Part shown: positions 60,319-64,000 of the stretch, piece after piece
How the letters are laid out: each line of letters begins with the position of its first letter
Position numbering within the stretch: the first letter of the stretch is position 1
From: Tunturiibacter gelidiferens
GTDB taxonomy: Bacteria; Acidobacteriota; Terriglobia; Terriglobales; Acidobacteriaceae
Direction of reading: 5' to 3'
Assembly (NCBI RefSeq): GCF_013410115.1
Contig: NZ_JACCCV010000001.1
Location: 1,860,001-1,924,000 of the forward strand
Length of the DNA stretch: 64,000 nt
Program-made: the position numbers and the translations under genes
The notes under the pieces: generated by a model
What the model saw: the letters and a program-made list of their open reading frames with translations, nothing else
Database searches by the model: none
What the model was told of the DNA's origin: nothing

Positions 60319-63300
60319 TTACGGGTCGCTAGGTTGTCTCGTAGAGAGCGCCTGGCTGTGGGGGCTGGGGTGGAAGACGATGCGGTTGCGGCCAGAGGCC
60401 TTGGCGGCGTAGAGAGCTTCGTCGGAGTGGCGGATCATGTCTTCCACGCTGATGGTTTCGAGGTTGATCCAGGCTGCTCCGAAGCTTGAGGTCACGTGGA
60501 TGGACTCGGCGAGATAGAAAAATGGCGCCTGGGAGATGGCGTGCTGGATCTGGCTGAGGCGCGCAGGGGGATCGCCTTCAGGAAGTCCTGGCAGAACGAT
60601 GAGGAACTCTTCTCCGCCGTAGCGCCCGATGAAGTCCGAGGGGCGGATGTTTTGTGCCATGCGATGAGCTGCGTCGCGCAGGATGAGATCGCCGGCGAGG
60701 TGGCCGAGGGTGTCATTGATTTTTTTGAAGTAGTCGATGTCTGCCAGAACGACGGCTAATTGAGTGCCGTCGCGGCGGGCGTGGTCCAACTCGCGCTGAA
60801 GGATGTCGAGGATTGCGGACCGGTTCCACAGGCCTGTCAGTGCATCGTGAGTGGCCTGGTGGTGGAGGGCTTCGCGGGTTGTGAGGAGCTCCCTCTTTTC
60901 GGCTTCGAGTTCGCTGGTGCGCTGTGCGACGAGTTTTTCCAATAGCAGCTGTCGCTTGATGAGCCGTCGCTCGCGCAGATGCCAGAAGAGAAGAGAGCAG
61001 AGGAAGGAGAAGACCGCGAGGCAGAGATAGAAGGTGCGGGTGCGCCACCAGGGAGGCCGGATGGAGACTGCGAAGGAGACGATGGCGGAGTGTCTTTGCT
61101 GATCAGGGTCAATTGCTTCGACTTCGAAGCGGAAGCTGCCGGGTGGCATGGCGGCGTAGTGCAGATGGTGCGAGGCGGTCTGATTCCATGCGGGCTCGAG
61201 GCCGAGGAGGCGATATCGAAAGAGCGTGGAGCCCTGACGGTCGTAGTTGAGTGAGGTGAATGCGACGTCGAGTGGAGCGTCGCGCCAACGCCATACATCT
61301 TTGTTGGCAGCGAGATTGAGAGGGCGGGTGCCGAGGGTCGCGGACTCGATCATCACCTTGAGAGGCACGTTGGAGAAGAGGTGTTCGGGATGGAGGAGAT
61401 GAATGGCTCCGCCGTTGACGCCGACCCAGACGGAGCCGTCGGCGTCGGCGAGGAAGGCTCCTTCATTGGTGTCGTTGGAGATGAGACCGTCGCGTTGGGT
61501 GAGGAGCTTCCAGACTGTTCCGTTGAAGACGTTGACGCCGAGGTCGGTTCCGACCCAGAGCCAGCCGCGGCGGTCGAAGCGGACGAACTGAACGTCGGTA
61601 GAGACAATCTCGGGGCTGGCAAAAGACGCAACGAGATGGCCTTGATTGCTGTCGATGCGGAGATGGAGCAGGGAAGGAAGGCCGCCGCCGATCCAGAGGG
61701 TGCCGTCAGCTGCGGCGGCGATGCCACGCATCTGTCCCTGGATGAGGGATTTGTCGAGGGTGATCTCGGTCCATTGATCGGGCTCGTTGAATTGGTTGCG
61801 CGAGAGACGGTAGAGATGATGGTCGGAGATGAACCAGAGTGTGCCATTGGCGGCTTCGGTTGCGTTTGCGAAGGCATCGGTGGCGGTGAGGGCGTTGTCG
61901 ACCTTTTCGGGGTGAGGATCTGAGACCGGATCCTTGATGACGTATAGGCCTTCGCGAGAGAGTAGCCAGATGCGATGGGAGGAGTCGGTGAAGAGCCTGG
62001 CGATGGTTGGCAGCTTTGCGATCTGGGTGAATCGCCGGGTGGCGGGATTGGAGTGCAAGAGCTGGCCGTAGATGTTGACGATCCAGAGGGAGCCGTCGGG
62101 AGATTGGGTGATGCCGTCTGTCTTTTCGAAGGGAGCTGGCGGAAGAGCCTTTGACGGGAGGATGTGGTTTTGAGCTTCGTCGAGCTGGCTTACCTGAGAT
62201 TCGTCCCCGAACCAGATGTGTCTTTGACGATCGCGGAAGATGGTCCAGACGATGTCGTTGCTGAGGCCCTGAGAGACTGTCCAGTTTTCTACGTCGTCGT
62301 AGCCGAGCCAGCGGCGGAGACCATGTCCGCGGCTGCTGAACCAGAGGGAGCCGTTCTGGTCGGAGAAGATGGTGCTGATGTCGGGGAAATCGAGGCCGTT
62401 GGCGCGGTCGAAGAACTGCCAACGATCGCCGCTCCAACGGGCTATGCCGGAGGCGGTCTGCGTCAGGACGCATCCGTTGCGATCTTCGGCGATGGTGAGG
62501 ATACCTGATCCGCTGAAGGTCCCGAGGGTGTCCGGAGCTATGCTGCGGTCAATGAAGGCGCTGCTTCCGGGGGTGAGAGCGCGGATGTGCTGGCTGTCTC
62601 TTATCCAGAGCGCATTCTGGCGATCACGAAAGATAACTCGCCACGGCTCGGCGGAAACTCCTTGTTGAGCGCCCAGTATTTCGATCTGACTTCCGTTGAT
62701 GTGACAGAGCTGTTGTGCGCAGCCCAGCCAGAGGGTGCCGTCGCGATCTGCGAAGACGTTGTGCAGCTGGGAGAGCGCGGGATGTGTGGCGATCTGCTGA
62801 GGATTGAAGTAGGGCGTGACGATCCAGTGTTGCGGCGTGCCGGCGGGCTGAGCGAGCATCAACGCGCCCTTGTTGAGGAAGAGGATGTGGCGGGAGTCGA
62901 TGGAAGTGAGATGCTGGCCGGGGGTGAACTGTGCGCCGGGTGTGAAGGGAATGGCTTCGAAGCGAGAGCCCGAGAGATAGTAGAGGTGATCGTTGGTCGC
63001 TACCCAGATGCGGCCGGAGTCGTCCTGATAGACGTCGATGACCAGGCTTTCGAGGATTCCGTCAGCCGCACCAAAGCGATGAAACTCTGCGCCGTCGTAG
63101 CGAAAGAGGCCGTTTTCGGTGGCGGCCCAGAGATATCCTGTCTTGTCCTGTATGAGTTTGAAGACGTCGTGATTTTTGAGGCCTTCGTCCTGATCGAAGC
63201 GTTGAAAGGTAAATTGCTGGGCGTTGAGATGGAGCGTTATGGCTAAGAGGATCGCTATGATCGACGGGAGCGGGAAGGTAAAGGGAAAGGCGGGTGTGTT

Positions 63301-63333
63301 GGGACGGGGCAAGGTATTTCTCTTGTAGCACAC
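60319..63333 (-). CDS. propeller-sensor diguanylate cyclase
   Basis: This 1004-residue protein has an N-terminal membrane signal (SIIAILLAITLHLNAQ), about twelve propeller repeats (DKTGYLWAATENGLFRYDG and so on) to about 665, a Y_Y_Y domain (FRYRLLGLEPAW...MPPGSFRFEVEAID), a membrane span near 770, a coiled coil and a GGDEF domain. The active site is GGEEF (906-910), preceded by the inhibitory RxxD site (RPSD, five residues earlier), so it is probably an active, product-inhibited c-di-GMP synthase. The start is a GTG. It is convergent with rhaI. Confidence 0.94.
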   Translation of the reverse strand: MCYKRNTLPRPNTPAFPFTFPLPSIIAILLAITLHLNAQQFTFQRFDQDEGLKNHDVFKLIQDKTGYLWAATENGLFRYDGAEFHRFGAADGILESLVIDVYQDDSGRIWVATNDHLYYLSGSRFEAIPFTPGAQFTPGQHLTSIDSRHILFLNKGALMLAQPAGTPQHWIVTPYFNPQQIATHPALSQLHNVFADRDGTLWLGCAQQLCHINGSQIEILGAQQGVSAEPWRVIFRDRQNALWIRDSQHIRALTPGSSAFIDRSIAPDTLGTFSGSGILTIAEDRNGCVLTQTASGIARWSGDRWQFFDRANGLDFPDISTIFSDQNGSLWFSSRGHGLRRWLGYDDVENWTVSQGLSNDIVWTIFRDRQRHIWFGDESQVSQLDEAQNHILPSKALPPAPFEKTDGITQSPDGSLWIVNIYGQLLHSNPATRRFTQIAKLPTIARLFTDSSHRIWLLSREGLYVIKDPVSDPHPEKVDNALTATDAFANATEAANGTLWFISDHHLYRLSRNQFNEPDQWTEITLDKSLIQGQMRGIAAAADGTLWIGGGLPSLLHLRIDSNQGHLVASFASPEIVSTDVQFVRFDRRGWLWVGTDLGVNVFNGTVWKLLTQRDGLISNDTNEGAFLADADGSVWVGVNGGAIHLLHPEHLFSNVPLKVMIESATLGTRPLNLAANKDVWRWRDAPLDVAFTSLNYDRQGSTLFRYRLLGLEPAWNQTASHHLHYAAMPPGSFRFEVEAIDPDQQRHSAIVSFAVSIRPPWWRTRTFYLCLAVFSFLCSLLFWHLRERRLIKRQLLLEKLVAQRTSELEAEKRELLTTREALHHQATHDALTGLWNRSAILDILQRELDHARRDGTQLAVVLADIDYFKKINDTLGHLAGDLILRDAAHRMAQNIRPSDFIGRYGGEEFLIVLPGLPEGDPPARLSQIQHAISQAPFFYLAESIHVTSSFGAAWINLETISVEDMIRHSDEALYAAKASGRNRIVFHPSPHSQALSTRQPSDP

Positions 63334-63505
63334 CGCAGATTGGAAAACACAGAGGGTTACATTACCGTCTTTCTAGGAACTGTAGGGAGCGAAAGTCGAC
63401 GGTGCGTACTGTTTGCTTCCGGGCCAGACGGGGAATTCCATTAGCGAAACTAACGCATGTGCCGCATAATGGATCGGCTGAGTGGTTGCTCCTCAGCGGG
63501 AGACT

Positions 63506-64000
63506 ATGGCGGTACGAAAGACCTCGAAAAGACTTTATCTGATTCCTGTGTTGTCGAAGGCGCTGGATATTCTGGAGCTGCTGCAGTCGGAAAATCAGCC
63601 GATGACGCTGGAATCGATCCATCGACAGACGCGGATCTCGAAGACGACCGTCTACCGGGTGTTGAAGACGTTTGTTCATCGCGGATATCTTTCGCAGTCC
63701 CCCGATGGGATGTACCGGCAGGTGACGCGGCCGAAGAAGATGCGTTTCGGGTTTGGCGGGCAGAGCGCGGATATGCCGTTTTCGGTGGAGGTGACCGAGA
63801 GTTTGAAGGATGCGGCTGCGGCGGTGGGCGTCGATCTGCTGATTCTGGATAACCGTTATGACTCTGCAACTGCTTTGAGGAACGCAGAAGAGTTTGTCTC
63901 AAGCAAAGTGGATCTGGTGATCGAGTTCCAGGTGGAGCAAGAGGTTGCGCCGATGATCGGTGACAAGATTGCGGGAGCGAAGATTCCGCTGATTGCGATC
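63506..64000 (+). CDS. hybrid regulator: IclR-like HTH fused to sugar-binding domain (3' end outside window)
   Basis: This open frame runs off the right edge after 165 codons. It starts MAVRKTSKRLYLIPVLSKALDILELLQ with GGGAG five bases upstream. Residues ~12-75 form an IclR-like winged helix (ESIHRQTRISKTTVYRVLKTFVHRGYL). From ~93 it turns into a type-1 periplasmic-binding/LacI-like domain (FSVEVTESLKDAAAAVGVDLLILDNRYDSATALRNAEEFVSSKVDLVIEF). Classic IclR proteins have a different (GAF-like) effector domain. It probably senses a sugar; a role in the rhamnose locus is inference. Confidence 0.8.
   Translation, partial: MAVRKTSKRLYLIPVLSKALDILELLQSENQPMTLESIHRQTRISKTTVYRVLKTFVHRGYLSQSPDGMYRQVTRPKKMRFGFGGQSADMPFSVEVTESLKDAAAAVGVDLLILDNRYDSATALRNAEEFVSSKVDLVIEFQVEQEVAPMIGDKIAGAKIPLIAI

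Noticed and set aside
1..64000. tRNA, rRNA genes, CRISPR arrays, IS elements or prophage
   Set aside because: I saw no tRNA-like cloverleaf with a GGTTCGAATC arm, no regularly spaced repeats and no transposase or phage genes.

Overview
The window looks like chromosomal DNA of a high-GC Gram-negative bacterium, most likely an Acidobacteriota of the Terriglobia group (Granulicella/Edaphobacter/Terriglobus-like). The reasons are a long division/cell-wall (dcw) cluster, meso-DAP-type MurE, RND pumps with outer-membrane factors, large beta-propeller sensor proteins, YXWGXW-type secreted proteins and short dispersed repeats between genes. The taxonomic call is inference from gene content; no rRNA gene is present.

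Region 1 (1-11.2 kb) is ordinary chromosome: pgeF, a secreted prolyl oligopeptidase, an ABC exporter pair, a 1-deoxyxylulose-5-phosphate synthase, an SRPBCC protein, a fasciclin protein, a DUF2127-type membrane protein and a single-span hypothetical protein.

Region 2 (11.5-42.6 kb) is a dcw cluster on the + strand: mraZ, rsmH, ftsL, ftsI (PASTA), murE, murF, mraY, murD, ftsW, murG, murC, ftsQ, ftsA, ftsZ, then a second transpeptidase and a bifunctional nnrDE. It builds lipid II (MurC/E/F/D, MraY, MurG) and assembles the divisome (FtsL/I/W/Q/A/Z). murB and ddl are not in it. It is interrupted three times: by a histone-H1-like basic protein (murF/mraY), by a YXWGXW protein and an acetamidase/formamidase on the opposite strand (murG/murC), and by about 5 kb between ftsA and ftsZ carrying a membrane glycosyltransferase-like protein, an ArsR regulator with three SRPBCC proteins, a STAS protein and a GNAT acetyltransferase. 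A 135-bp stretch between rsmH and ftsL has nested inverted repeats and may be a structured RNA.

Region 3 (42.7-54.8 kb) is efflux: a DHA2-family MFS pump divergent from a TetR regulator, with a symmetric operator over the MFS promoter, then a minus-strand run of propeller histidine kinase, NarL-type response regulator, RND permease, adaptor and outer-membrane factor.

Region 4 (54.8-64 kb) is a rhamnose/lactate locus: RhaT transporter, divergent lutABC (L-lactate to pyruvate), L-rhamnose isomerase, a propeller-GGDEF diguanylate cyclase, and at the right edge an incomplete regulator that joins an IclR-like winged helix to a sugar-binding domain. A perfect 20-bp element occurs in opposite orientations about 37 bp before both lutA and the isomerase gene. 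This, with the hybrid regulator, is the most interesting candidate system: a rhamnose-to-lactate-to-pyruvate regulon under one operator.
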